The position numbers were made by a program, and so were the translations under genes. Of a stretch of 64,000 nt of DNA, positions 30,272-40,105 are shown piece by piece. This DNA is from Flaccisagitta enflata (Eukaryota > Chaetognatha > Sagittoidea > Aphragmophora), in NCBI GenBank assembly GCA_965153355.1, contig OZ231126.1, positions 101,122,001 to 101,186,000 of the forward strand, in the 5' to 3' direction. Numbering within the stretch: the first letter of the stretch is position 1; the number at the start of each line of letters is the position of its first letter. A model generated the notes under the pieces. The model ran no database searches. It was not told the DNA's origin and worked only from the letters and a program-made list of their open reading frames with translations.

Positions 30272-33200
30272 GCAACTCCTTCTCATCTTCCATCTCTGCT
30301 TCTGCTTCTCCGGTTCTCCTCGTCTCTGCCTCGTCATCTCGCGCCTCGTCGGTGTCTCGCGCCTCGTCGGTGTCTCGCGCCTCGTCGGTGTCTCGCGCCT
30401 CGTCGGTGTCTCGCGCCTCGTCGGTCTCTCGCGCCTCGTCGGTCTCTCGCGCCTCGTCGGTCTCTCGCGCCTCGTCGGTATCTCGCGCCTCGTCGGTATC
30501 TCGCGCCTCGTCGGAATCTCGCGCCTCGTCGGTATCTCGCGCCTCGTCCGTATCTCGAGCCTCGTCCGTATCTCGAGCCTCGTCTGTATCTCGGGCCTCG
30601 TCTGTATCTCGGGCCTCGTCTGTATCTCGGGCCTCGTCCGTATCTCGGGCCTCGTCCGTATCTCGGGCCTCGTCCGTATCTCGAGCTTCGTCGCCACCCC
30701 GTCCTTCGTCAGCATCACGTGCCTCATCAGTTTCATCCTCGTCTTCAAGGCGGAGAGGACCAAAAAAAAAACGTGATCGCGTGCAGATAGGAAATGACAA
30801 AAAAAGAGAGCAGAGAGCTAGAAAGCGTACATCTCGGGAGCGAAGAGAACTAGAGAAAAAGCTGGAAGAATTGAGAGTGGCGCAGGAACAGGAGGAGAAA
30901 GACTCAAAGAGACAGCGTCACAACGAGAAGATGAGGCAGTTTCGACGTTCTTTGAAAATAAGGAAAGCCCAAGAAAACAAAAAGAAGATCAAACATGATG
31001 TTTTGGCCAATAAGATAGTCGAGAATCTGAAATGGCGATTGGATCAGGGATTAGGAAAAGGAACTATGTATGCTGAGGAGAGAGCATTCCGTAGAATGAT
31101 ATTGCGAGCTCTGCTTTCCGGTCCTCATTATGTCTCAAACGAAGAAATTCACGCTTCTCTTGGCATCGGCAAAAATATGGTAGCTGAAGCTCGGAAAGAA
31201 TTTTCTGGAGATTCGCGGCCAGAAGCGGTATCGATGGGACAAATGGCGGAGGGACACATGGCGGAGGGACACAGGGCGGAGGGACAAATGGCGGAGGGAC
31301 AAAAGGCGGAGGGACAAATGGCGGAGGGACAAATGGCGGAGGGACAAATGGCGGAGGGACAAATGTCGGAGGGACAAATGGCGGAGGGACAAATGGCGGA
31401 GGGACAAATGGCGGAGGGACAAATGGCGGAGGGACAAATGGCGGAGGGACAAATGGCGGAGGGACGAACGGTGGAGGGACGAATGGTGGAGGGACGAACA
31501 GGGGAGGGACATATGGTAGAAAGGCAAATGACGGAGGGACAGGCAGTGGAGAGACAAACAACAGATAGAGGGGTGACCAACAGTTTGGTGAGAGGTAGAT
31601 TTGGAACAGTCAAACGGCCTTCTACATTTGTCACAGACGCAATGCGGAGAAATCGAATCACTACAAAATTTGACGACAAGCGCCGAATCATTCGTGATTT
31701 CTACATCCAGAACTCAACGCCAACATCCAGAACCAGAGATGTAGTGAAAATCAAGGGTTCAAAAGATGTTGAACAAAAGCGATTCCTCTCCGATTCAATC
31801 CGCTTTCTTTATGGGGAATTTGTCAAGAAGTTTGGACCTACTTCCCAATCTTTGTTTTACTCAGTTAAACCACATTGGGTCGTGTCGCCATCCGCAAAAG
31901 ATCGTCAGGTCTGTCTTTGCTCTACTCATACGCAATTAAAATTTGCTTTCGAGGATCTCTGCTCCAATCTCAAACGGCTTCAACTTCCGCCTCTGCCTGT
32001 AACGCACTACGTCGATATGGTGGAGAGATCTCTCTGCCCGGAGGAACCCGATGATCGGCGAACACGCGATTGTATCATAGGCGAATGCAAAGAATGCGGC
32101 ATATTTTTGCTTCATCCAGAATTTTTTGACCCACTTTTGTCACTTCCTGACGATACTTCTGTCACATACCGGTCCTTGGAGAACGATGCTGGAGGAAGGC
32201 TGGGAATTCAGGTCAAATCCAATGAGAAGCCAGCTGAATTCATTCAACACTTTAAGGATAAGTTGGAAGGTTTTCCACGACATCGCTTTCTGGCCAAACA
32301 TCAAAAGGCGGAATTGGAGAAACTTCTCTGCGATCTTGACCTCAAAGATATCGTCATAGTCTCGGATTATGCGGAAAAATTCAGTGCTCAGGAATTCGAG
32401 GAAGTGCAGAGTTTACATTGGGGTGGTCAAAGTTACACGATTTTCACCTCAATCGCTTACCTGAATGCATTTGACCCATCCAACAACACTTACAAAAAGG
32501 TCAAGATTTATTTCGCCTTCATTTCAGAGCGCCCTGAGCAGGACAATTACATGGCGAGTCATTGTCAAACCTTAGTTGTTAAATGCTTGCGCGAAAACCT
32601 GAATGCTACCTTTGATTCGGTCACTTTCTCCTCTGACCGATGTGCTAACCAGTTTTGCAGTAGAAAGGTTTTTGGCCCAATTGCTGAATCACGCCGACAT
32701 CTTTGCGCAAACCACACCAGCCCTAGTCCTGTTTGTCCAAATTGTCCATGTGTACGCCTCCACTTTTCCTCTGCCGGACACGGTAAATGTGAAATCGACC
32801 ACGATGGTGCATACACCAAGACGCTGTTTCGAAACGAGGGATACTGGAATCGCCCATTACGTAACATCAACGACATTGAAAACTTTCTCCCACGTGTCAA
32901 CTTTATCGACCTAAACAAGACCTCTCCTGGCAAGGAAGATTCCAAGGGCTTCTTCTACAGCGGATACCACGCTGAAGTGGTCAAACCGAAAGACGTCTCT
33001 GTCTCAAGCGTGGACTGGGAACCAATTATTGGCACTCGAGATATTCATCAACTGGTGACCACCTCAGTTCCCGGCGAGCTCCTTGTCAGAGATTCTAGCT
33101 GCTTCTCTTGTGCTTCATGCGAGGATGGAAAGTTTGCCGACTGCACCCGTCAGGAAGAGCTTGGCCCAGTAGAGAGAATCATGGTTTGTCGCAAATCTTC

Positions 33201-33591
33201 AGGTTCAGTCTCAGTCGCACGCTCGGTTACGCGAACACGAGCTGGTCAAGAACGCTATCGTCATGAAACCGCAGATTTGGCGCAACCTGGTTCAATCATA
33301 GCTGCTGCTCATGCAGAATCGCAGGAGATGTTGATGGTTCTTGTCACCAAGTCTAAAGGTCAGCTCGCAAACAAGAATTTGCTTCAAGGGAAAAGTCTTG
33401 TGCATTTGGGGACGGCGCCTAACCACTTTTCATCAACCGGCGCCAAATTGATCACTTTCCGCGCCGAGTTAGTACGATCACCGCCTCTGGTATTCACAAA
33501 ACAAGCAAACTTGGTAAATGGAAAAGAAAAGCGCATCTTCATCATTGAAGAATATGAGTTTAATGGGCTCGTGAACGACTTTCTCCTCTAA
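30272..33591 (+). CDS. Transposase-like gene, exon 2 (SR repeats, AEGQM repeats, RNase H-like core)
   Basis: Open from 30265 to the stop at 33589-33591 with no ATG until KMRQFRR (about 30930), so it must be joined to an upstream exon. With exon 1 it gives about 1202 residues. Counting from 30352: SRASSV hexapeptides (1-115); a basic helical stretch (KREQRARKRTSRERRELEKK); AEGQM pentapeptides (about 295-395); a zinc-like CLCSTH ... CIIGECKECG region (about 520-585); SDYAEKF (about 672); SSDRCANQF (about 760); SAGHGKCEIDHDGAYTK (about 805); and a C-terminal CFSCASCEDGKFADC cluster (about 917-931). The order of an acidic YAE block, an SD.CANQF block and an HGK.xxDxxG block, followed by a Cys cluster, is one I associate with uncharacterised, transposon-related proteins common in fish and cnidarians. 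I infer an RNase H-like DDE/D fold from it. Domesticated host gene is the alternative, but the flanking inverted repeats argue for a transposase. Confidence 0.7.
30335..30690. repeat. 18-bp coding minisatellite (SRASSV)
   Basis: About 19-20 copies of TCTCGCGCCTCGTCGGTG with synonymous and conservative changes; one Val to Glu. Because 18 is a multiple of 3 and the unit lacks stops in most frames, long mirror frames exist on both strands. Only the one continuing into 30690-33591 is meaningful. Confidence 0.95.
31237..31560. repeat. 15-bp coding minisatellite (AEGQM)
   Basis: About 21 copies of ATGGCGGAGGGACAA coding for MAEGQ, decaying at the 3' end to VEGRT, VERQM and similar. The minus-strand Pro-rich frames are by-products. 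Confidence 0.95.
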
Positions 33592-33805
33592 GTGAAAATC
33601 AACCACATTTTACGATTTTAATTTGTCACTTCTCCCTCTTTTTGAGGCATACGTAATGAATATCATGAAAACATTGTTCCCTCCTTTCGTTTTGTGTTCA
33701 TATCTACCTCTTCAAAACAGGGCAGGAGTCTAATAAGCAAGTTTTTATTATTACATTGGATATAGAGTAGTTTTTACGTCGGCCAGACAGACAGACAGAC
33801 AGACC

Positions 33806-33843
<38 letters not shown>

Positions 33844-34724
33844 AGCTAATCAGTATTATTTATTTAGTAAATATAGTAAATTCAGGGCTAATTCTATCAT
33901 TTTTGATGAAATAAGCAGCATTCTAGTGCATTTTACGTGTTTTACCGAGTTTCTGTCAAATTGTCTTAATGTCAGAAACTCCACGATTTCAATCTATGTA
34001 TGGTTTCTCTTTGTTTCTCTCGTGTTTCAAGAAAATTTTGTTTGCGTTGGCAAAAAAACAATCAACCCTCATGAGAAAATCATTTGGAACACTATTATGC
34101 CGACACACGGGGATGTATGGGAGTTGTGTTTATGTGCGGCGAACTTGTGACAATTAATTCGTGAAAAAGTCTTAATGTCAGAAACTCTTGCAGCAGACTT
34201 CAGAGAGTCAAAATGAAATCGAACAATATCAAATTGTTCCAGTTATCTCGCGCACCATTCCACTACATGATTAAAAACATAGCAGCGATTTTTATTTGGA
34301 TATGTGAGTGCACTGGGCATTGATTGGCGTGTATGCCGGGAGGCGGAGAAAAAGCGAATTTTTTAAGGCATGACAAATGCAATGGGATATTGTAATTAAA
34401 GCAGTTTAAGATGAAGCTGTTCGGTTTTTTTTGCTCGTATTACTCAGAAACAACTTATATGGTGGATTGAGGCATAGAAAGAACACGAGATCTCGTTATT
34501 ACTGATAGATAGGGGGTAAATTAGCCTTGTCACGCAAAAATCACGCTTTTTTTGGTCAATTTTAAGCATGAAATAAAGGGCAAAACGAAGGAAATTACGC
34601 GCAAATGTACCAAACTTACCCCAGAAACGTTAAATAAGTTTAAGTATTATAACTTAAGGCTAAGTCAAGGCGCCACAGAGCATAAAGAACCATATAGAGC
34701 GCTGTGACAGAACTTTAAAAGCAA
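33592..34724. other. 3' trailer of the transposon
   Basis: No further gene. It contains a (GACA)n tract at 33784-33840 and two copies of TTAATGTCAGAAACTC (33967 and 34171). I see no clear AATAAA close to the stop codon. Confidence 0.5.
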
Positions 34725-34749
34725 CTTCCGCCTGATGAAAAAAACTACC
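34725..34749 (-). repeat. Right terminal inverted repeat, 25 bp
   Basis: CTTCCGCCTGATG, seven A, CTACC. Perfect complement of 28621-28645. Confidence 0.9.
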
Positions 34750-34880
34750 TTTACTAAGAATTTTAAACTTGCTGCGCTCTTGTTTCATTGACATTTTCTT
34801 TCATTTTTTCCTAGAAGACAAACTCAAACCAGTTGAAAAATGTATTTAGACAAAGAACAATTTACGAACATTTAAGCCTT
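34750..34880. mobile_element. Host MITE, right part
   Basis: TTTACTAAGAATTTTAAACT, GTTTCATTGACATTTTCTTTC and ACAATTTACGAACATTTAAG match the second half of the MITE at 53089-53240 (TTTACTTAAAACGTTTAAAT, GTTTCATTGACATTTTCTTC). The outer end is lost at about 34880. Confidence 0.8.
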
Positions 34881-34884
34881 AAAT

Positions 34885-34965
34885 GGCCACCAACGGGGGA
34901 GGGGGAATACGGAACAATATACAGGCCTGATTTTAATCAATTTCCATCTGTGTTTTCTCTTCTTT
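34885..34965. repeat. Remnant shared with 7573-7618
   Basis: GGGGGAATACGGAACAATAT and ACAGGCCTG match the 7.57-kb spacer. Family unassigned. Confidence 0.55.
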
Positions 34966-35672
34966 TTAGTTGCGGACACGCAACTCTATAAGAGGCTTTG
35001 TCCGCCCGTTGGTTGTTGTTGTTGTTTGCCACAAATCAATCAGAGGGAGGGAAGGGGGCGAAATTTGTCGATGTCGTCCGAAGAAGAGGAAGTGGAAGAG
35101 GCGACCGGACGTGGCGCCGGCGGCGGACGAGCAGCAAGAGGTGAAGAAACATCCATTAAGCGGATGTGAGCATCTAGGGAATCAGACTAAGAGATGTTCA
35201 TGGCGCGAATATGAGCCTCGAGTGACGCACAAGGGAGAGCTGTTGTCCAGAACGCACGAGTAAGAACGGAGAGCGCGACAAAAACCCGACCGTAGTTGAC
35301 TCAGCGCCGAGCGCCAGTGACGTGGTAGAAATTTCTCAGACTGACATACGGGCGGGGGTTTCACGCCAAGGACACGGTTAGGTTTCAAATCCATGTTGTC
35401 GACGGAGACGGCCACCGCAGAAGTATGTGAGTCCGTTAAAACCTCTTTAAGCGACCCAGATGGAATAGAGCCGTTGCGCGTGAACAAATCAAATTCCGTC
35501 CGTTGGTCGGTCCATAGAGGTGATCGAGTCGAAAAGTGGGAAAACGCGCATTTCCGCCCCTGCCCACCCGTCCGCAACTGGTGGCCATGTATCCGGCCTT
35601 GTTTAGTCCCGGATAGGCGACTCTATAAGCCTTTTTTCAGTTTGTCAGTCCGTCACAAAATTGTCGTTTGAG
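34966..35672 (+). mobile_element. Split GTCY-family element with GC-rich filler
   Basis: The head AGTTGCGGACACGCAACTCT at 34967 and the tail GCCCCTGCCCACCCGTCCGC to GTATCCGGCCTTGTT (35555-35602) are those of one element. They are 500 bp further apart than in other copies. A second degenerate head (CCCGGATAGGCGACTCTATA) follows at 35608. The filler at 35030-35500 is GC- and CpG-rich and not seen elsewhere in the window. Confidence 0.7.
35071..35140 (+). CDS. Possible small acidic first exon in CpG-rich filler
   Basis: ATGTCGTCCGAAGAAGAGGA opens MSSEEEEVEEATGRGAGGGR and runs 23 codons plus one base to GCAAGAG|GTGAAG, a fair donor. The context TCG at -3 to -1 is weak. The setting (CpG-rich, unique within the window) is like a promoter-proximal exon, but no partner exon is visible. 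It may be captured host DNA inside the GTCY element, or chance. Confidence 0.15.
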
Positions 35673-35717
35673 GTATTCCGCTCCAACCCAACCGACCGCG
35701 TCTAATGCCGCCATGTA

Positions 35718-36204
35718 CACTTTTTTTTTATAAGGACCAATTTTATAAGAACCTTAGGCTTCAAATTGCAAAAAATTTAAGAACATGTTTAGAACATTGG
35801 AAGGCTTCATTTCTTCAAAAATTGAAGAATATTAGGCTTGATTCAAAAAATTTAAGAACATTTTTTGGAGCTATTTTTAATCGATTGTTCTTTGTAAATA
35901 GCCAGACTCTGTATCTTTTCTGTTCAGCAAATCAAGTCTCACTTTATCTAGCATCTATCTTTCTACTCTCATTGATTGATCTAAATTCACTTAAAATGGT
36001 AAAACCTGCTGCTTTGTTGTTTCATTGACATTTCTCTTCATTTTCTTAAAAATGACAAACTTTAACTAATTAAGAACGTTCTTGATTAAAAGTTAAAAAG
36101 TGTGTTTAAAAACAATTTAAGAACGTTCAAGACTTGAAACTGCTCAAAATTTAAGAATATTGAAAGCTTGCCCAAAAAATGACGTTCTTATTAAAAAAAA
36201 AGTG
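35718..36204. mobile_element. TA-flanked MITE, intact reference copy
   Basis: TA at 35716-35717, then CACTTTTTTTTTATAAGGAC. The right end is GACGTTCTTATTAAAAAAAAAGTG at 36204, followed by TA. The interior has TTAAGAACATG.TTAGAACATTGG, TGTTTCATTGACATTTCTCTTC and TTAAGAACGTTC. This is the uninterrupted counterpart of the MITE split by the 6.1-kb transposon. The equivalent target is TTCA at 35986-35989. Confidence 0.85.
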
Positions 36205-36209
36205 TATAT

Positions 36210-36515
36210 GGCTGTGTTTTCAAGTTTTTTCTTCTTTCCCCAGATTTCCTCATTTTCCTTTTTTCACTATTTTTTTTTCGCTTGTTTTTTTCTTTCTCTT
36301 TTTTTCCCTGTTTTCTTCTTCTTTTTTGTCTGTCATTGTCTCTTCATCGTCACCGACTTCTCTCGTCTTCTTCTTCTTCTTCTTCTTCTTCTTCTTCTTC
36401 TTCTTTTTCATTCTTCTTTCTTCTTCTTCTTCTTCTTCTTCTTCTTTTCTTCTTTTCTTTTCTTTTCTTCTTCTTTTCTTCTTTTTTTCTTCTTCTTTTT
36501 CTTCTTCTTCTTCTT
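36210..36515. repeat. Pyrimidine-rich tract with (TTC)n
   Basis: TTCTT, TTTTC and a pure TTC run (about 36370-36515). All Phe/Ser/Leu frames across it are low-complexity artefacts. Confidence 0.95.
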
Positions 36516-37530
36516 GGTTTTATAAATCCTTCCCCGCCGCGCCGTACAATTTGATTTGCGTCTATGTGTCCTACCCTTGGTTTTATTCATCCTCCCTCGC
36601 CGTACAATTTAAATTGCGTTGAATCCGCCGCTGAATCGACGGCGCTGCTGCTGCTCTTTTTCATGCTATGTCACGGCATCGTTTCTTGATAAACAGATTA
36701 TTCATTAACATGACAGGAAAGAGGGGGAAATTCTGTACTCTCGCCTAAAATTAACTCCGATTCGTTTGGTCACAGTGAAATTTCCAAGTTGGTCATAACA
36801 ATTACAGAAATGGCAATTTTTATTCACGTTGCGCAGAAATCTGATCGCGCGCGTTCTTAAGCAGGCAGCGTTGGATTTTTGACATAACTCAAACTTGTAT
36901 TTAAGAATTAAGAGTTATCTGAGGAATTTGTCAAGGCAGTTGAGTTCAAAGCAAAGAGCAAATTAAAGTGCGTCGCCTTCAGAGAGCTTAATTACGATAA
37001 GAAAAATTGTCATATCTTCTAAACGGTTTAAGCTATCAACGTGAAATTTGAAACATAGACGATTGGTATTATGGCGGACATACGGTTAAAAATTGATGAT
37101 CGTGAGCGGACATTAACACCAGGTGACCTCGATCTCTAACATGGTTACAATTTTGTCGAGCAACAGCCCCCCCCTTCACATATCTAAATCTTGATCATAA
37201 TCATTTTTATTCATTCACAATGACCGACTGATGGGACAGACTGACAGATAGATGGTAGGACACCCTTTTGTGTATATTCATTAGTTCCGACTAAAAGTTG
37301 ATATCCTTTAAATTGTCTCTACTACTGATCAACATTGTCACTGTACTTGTTTTCCTCCCCTTTACCCCTTACGCTGGTATCAACGATTTCAGAGGGAAAG
37401 CACGAAATTTTCCCAAGATTGGGTGAGTTTTCATCATTTCAAGGTACATGAGAATCATTCTCATGTAATGAGCAATGTGCACATCCCAGGTGTCAAAAAA
37501 GTCTAATTGCTGGTTAAAACTACCCGCTTA
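36516..37530. other. Unassigned stretch
   Basis: A local duplication (GCCGTACAATTTGATTTGCGT at 36541 and GCCGTACAATTTAAATTGCGT at 36600) is the only structure I see. No gene. Confidence 0.4.
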
Positions 37531-37620
37531 AACGCTTTTCTTTACATAAGAACATGTTAAGAACATGATGAGCCTTTGAAAATAAGGTTTTTTTTTTAAG
37601 AATTAGAAAAAAACATCCTT
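37531..37620. mobile_element. Fragment of the CGCTTTTC-ended MITE
   Basis: CGCTTTTCTTTACATAAGAACATGTTAAGAACATGATGAGCC-like text (37533-37574) matches the left end of the MITE at 1508. The rest is lost. Confidence 0.6.
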
Positions 37621-37764
37621 TTTAAATCAATATTTTAATAAAATCTTTGAAAAAATAATTATAATCATTTGTTGCTAAAAACGTTTTAACAAAAATCATA
37701 TTTGAACACTTGAAATACTGTTGAAGTTTTATGATAATGAAAATAGTAATAGAAAAATACAGTA

Positions 37765-38850
37765 GAAGTCGTCTAGACTTGGAAATTGGGAATTCATTAC
37801 AGGAAGACAGATAAACTTAACAGACTGATATTTGGAATATGAACTATTAAAAGGATGCTTTACTGCCCATGGGTGTTGGTTGCGATGTAAACACATTTTC
37901 ATGTATTCACGCCAAAGTGTCAATATTTTGAGAAATTTTTTTTAATTCAAAATTCAAATTCAAATTCATGTGACTGTTGACCTATCAATAAGCCAAACAT
38001 TCATCCATTCAAAACCTATCCATCAAATCACAAATATAATACTACTACTAATACATTACCCATGTATCCACAATTTCCATGGTGCAATACCTCTTAAGAT
38101 TCCCATTGATATCTTGTAGGGAACATTTTTTAACATAAAATTTGCTACAACTTTCCCACAATATCGTATTTCCTGTAATTAGCGCCCCGGGCGCTTTTGA
38201 AATTGAAATTAAACATTACCTTTTTAACCTGCAATTAGCGCCCCCTAATGGATATTTTTTATTAAAACATCACTATTTGACAAATCTTTTATAATAAATA
38301 TAAATAAATAGAGTAAAACATATAAACAGAGAATATTCTTCTGCAAAACATGCTATTTTCACAAGAATTTTATAAAAAAAAACCTACTTTACAATACATT
38401 TCAAAGGATTTTTTCACAAAAATATATTGTTGCTATAAGATTATACTTTCATGAAAAGGGGAGGGGGCGCTAATTAGAGGGGGGGGGCAATAAATGCAGG
38501 AAATACAGTATGTTCTGTAACCGTAAGAATATGGCTCATTTGGTGGGTGCTAGGGAGCATCACAGGGCTGTCACACATAGTTATGCTCCCTAGCAACGGC
38601 TTAACAAGCAATATTTTTACAGAACATATTGTGGAAAAATTGTAGCAAATTTCATTTCAAGAAATGTTCCCTAAAAAAATTTCTAAAGATATTGGTACTA
38701 TAGCATAAATAAATGGTAATGTGTTTCCTTAGCAACCGACAGCTATGGGCAATAAAGCATCTTTTCATTAATCTATATTCCAAATATCAGTCTTTTAAGT
38801 ACATTTGTCTTTCTGTAATGAATTCCCCTGTATTTCCAAGTCTAGACGAC
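37765..38850. repeat. Nested palindromes
   Basis: The outer arms pair GGGAATTCATTACAGGAAGACA (37788) with TGTCTTTCTGTAATGAATTCCC (38806), CTGATATTTGGAATAT with ATATTCCAAATATCAG, and AAATTTGCTACAACTTTCCCACAATAT with ATATTGTGGAAAAATTGTAGCAAATTT. Inside lie a second element (38164-38508, below) and a third small hairpin (38511-38630). A (TTCAAA)n-like piece is near 37945-37970. No coding content. Confidence 0.85.
38164..38508. mobile_element. MITE with GTATTTCCTGYAATTAGCGCCCC ends
   Basis: CGTATTTCCTGTAATTAGCGCCCC-like start and GGCAATAAATGCAGGAAATACAG end pair as imperfect inverted repeats. TA lies outside each end. GGGGGCGCTAATTAG occurs at 38464. A similar AATTAGCGCCCCCTGTAGG phrase sits alone at 48650. 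Confidence 0.65.
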
Positions 38851-39059
38851 ATCTACCAAAATGAAAATATAATGAGACAGGTTGAGCTTTAGGATAGGGT
38901 TGAAAATAAGAATGCTGAGCCTCAGTTTATTAATCTGTGCTTTTATAATTCTAAGCATGTATACACCCCGACCCACAACCCAACCCCAACTCCACACGTA
39001 AACATCCACAGAAAAGTATATAAAAAGCTTATTTTTCCACCTTTCAACTATCACCAAGG

Positions 39060-39126
39060 ATCAACGGAGCGACAAACTGACAGACGGACCAACGGAGCCC
39101 CTTATAGAGTTACATGTCCATAACTA
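39060..39126 (-). mobile_element. GTCY-family head fragment
   Basis: GAGCGACAAACTGACAGACG, GACCAACGGAGCCCCTTATA, GAGTTACATGTCCATAACTA. The tail half is missing. Confidence 0.7.
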
Positions 39127-39590
39127 AAAAGAGTCAGAAGGATGAAGGGAATGACAGAATGAAAGAAAGAGACAGAAGGAGGTAAGGAAGTTATGAAAGA
39201 CAGAAGGGAAGAAAGACCAGGGAAGATGACAGAGGGGAGGAAATACAGGGAGTAAAGACTGACAAAGGGAAATACAGACAGAAGGAAATATCGAAGGATG
39301 GAAATGCTAAAGTATATTAACGAGACGGGTGTTGACAAATAGTCAGAAGGAAGTGCAGGATGAGTGAAATAGACAGGAGAAATGAAAGTAAGACGATCAG
39401 ATAAATGAATACGCATGAGAGATAGAAAGAATGGAAAGGAGGAACACTGAGGAAGGAAAGGACTGAAACAGGGAAATGTATAAGACAGATAAAAAACTGG
39501 TACCATACACAGACACCTTCACACACAAACACAAACACATGTGCGCACACACACACACACATTTACACACACACACACACAAAATACTGC
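39127..39590. repeat. Purine-rich AGACAGAAGGA tract and (CA)n
   Basis: Irregular GAAAGACAGAAGGAAG-type repeats up to 39490, then CACACACA runs at 39547-39580. No coding frame is supported. Confidence 0.85.
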
Positions 39591-39692
39591 AGTGTCATTA
39601 TTGCACGTTTATACATTGTAAACGTGCATGAACTGAAATGGGCAGACAGACAAAACGTTTCATAAAGTTGCGTGTCCGCAATTGAACAGCGG
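39591..39692 (-). mobile_element. GTCY-family head fragment
   Basis: GGGCAGACAGACAAAACGTTTC and AAGTTGCGTGTCCGCAATTGAA resemble the hairpin end of the family. Confidence 0.5.
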
Positions 39693-39810
39693 ATGCAATA
39701 TTGCGCAAATATTGGACCCAAATTTGCAAGGAAAACCATCCATTACGTGACCCCAATACCCAAATAATGATTCACAGATAGTGATATCAAATGGTTGCAT
39801 TATAAGTCTA

Positions 39811-39811
39811 A

Positions 39812-39882
<71 letters not shown>
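39811..39882. repeat. (CT)n microsatellite
   Basis: Pure CT run of about 72 bases. Confidence 0.97.
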
Positions 39883-39885
<3 letters not shown>

Positions 39886-40065
39886 GTCTCATTATACTAG
39901 AGCTTAAAAAAGAAGCGTACTGAAAGTCGTCGACGTCAGTCTTTTTCGACATTGAAAGTTCTTTGAACGGAGGAGAACCAGTTGAAGATCAGAGAGGCCT
40001 CATAACTCAGATAACGATTTGTATTGGAGATGGCATCCTAAAACACCATCGTCACGGAAAGCTCA
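39883..40065 (+). other. Exon-like stretch ending in GTAAGA donor
   Basis: Follows a (CT)n run and ends GGAAAGCTCAG|GTAAGAAGC, a near-consensus 5' splice site. No long open frame crosses it, so if transcribed it would be untranslated or non-coding RNA. The next exon-like stretch is at 41058-41217. I infer this from splice motifs only. Confidence 0.3.
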
Positions 40066-40105
40066 GGTAAGAAGCATAAGCATTTGCTTGCTTGCAACTT
40101 TTTAG

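Larger units (their letters stand above)
28621..34749 (+). mobile_element. Complete 6.1-kb DNA transposon with a spliced transposase-like gene
   Basis: A perfect 25-bp terminal inverted repeat begins GGTAGTTTTTTTCATCAGGC at 28621 and is repeated inverted at 34725-34749, with TTTA at both flanks. It interrupts a MITE copy whose two halves (28348-28620 and 34750-34880) align continuously with 35718-36204 and 52761-53309, so both boundaries are independently fixed. Inside is one two-exon gene (29664-33591), with about 1.0 kb of leader and 1.2 kb of trailer without other genes. The trailer carries a (GACA)n tract and a duplicated TTAATGTCAGAAACTC (33967, 34171). A 4-bp duplication is known for Sola elements and, as TTAA, for Kolobok and piggyBac; the assignment is open. 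Intact ends and an uninterrupted gene point to a recent insertion. Confidence 0.85.

Noticed and set aside
30185-30800. Long minus-strand frames opposite the SRASSV repeats (RREIPT and DEARDT types)
   Set aside because: An 18-base repeat keeps several frames open on both strands. Only the plus frame continues into a 2.9-kb non-repetitive coding region.
31064-31691. Pro-, Leu/Arg- and Cys/Pro-rich minus-strand frames opposite AEGQM repeats
   Set aside because: Mirror frames of a 15-base repeat that stop outside it.
30352-33591. Starting the transposase at GTG 30352
   Set aside because: GTG lies inside the SRASSV repeat, and eukaryotic initiation there is unlikely. The frame is open further upstream to 30265 and fits a splice acceptor at 30271.
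36160-36622. Membrane-protein-like Phe/Leu-rich frames
   Set aside because: They translate a (TTC)n/poly-T tract and are open in three frames simultaneously.
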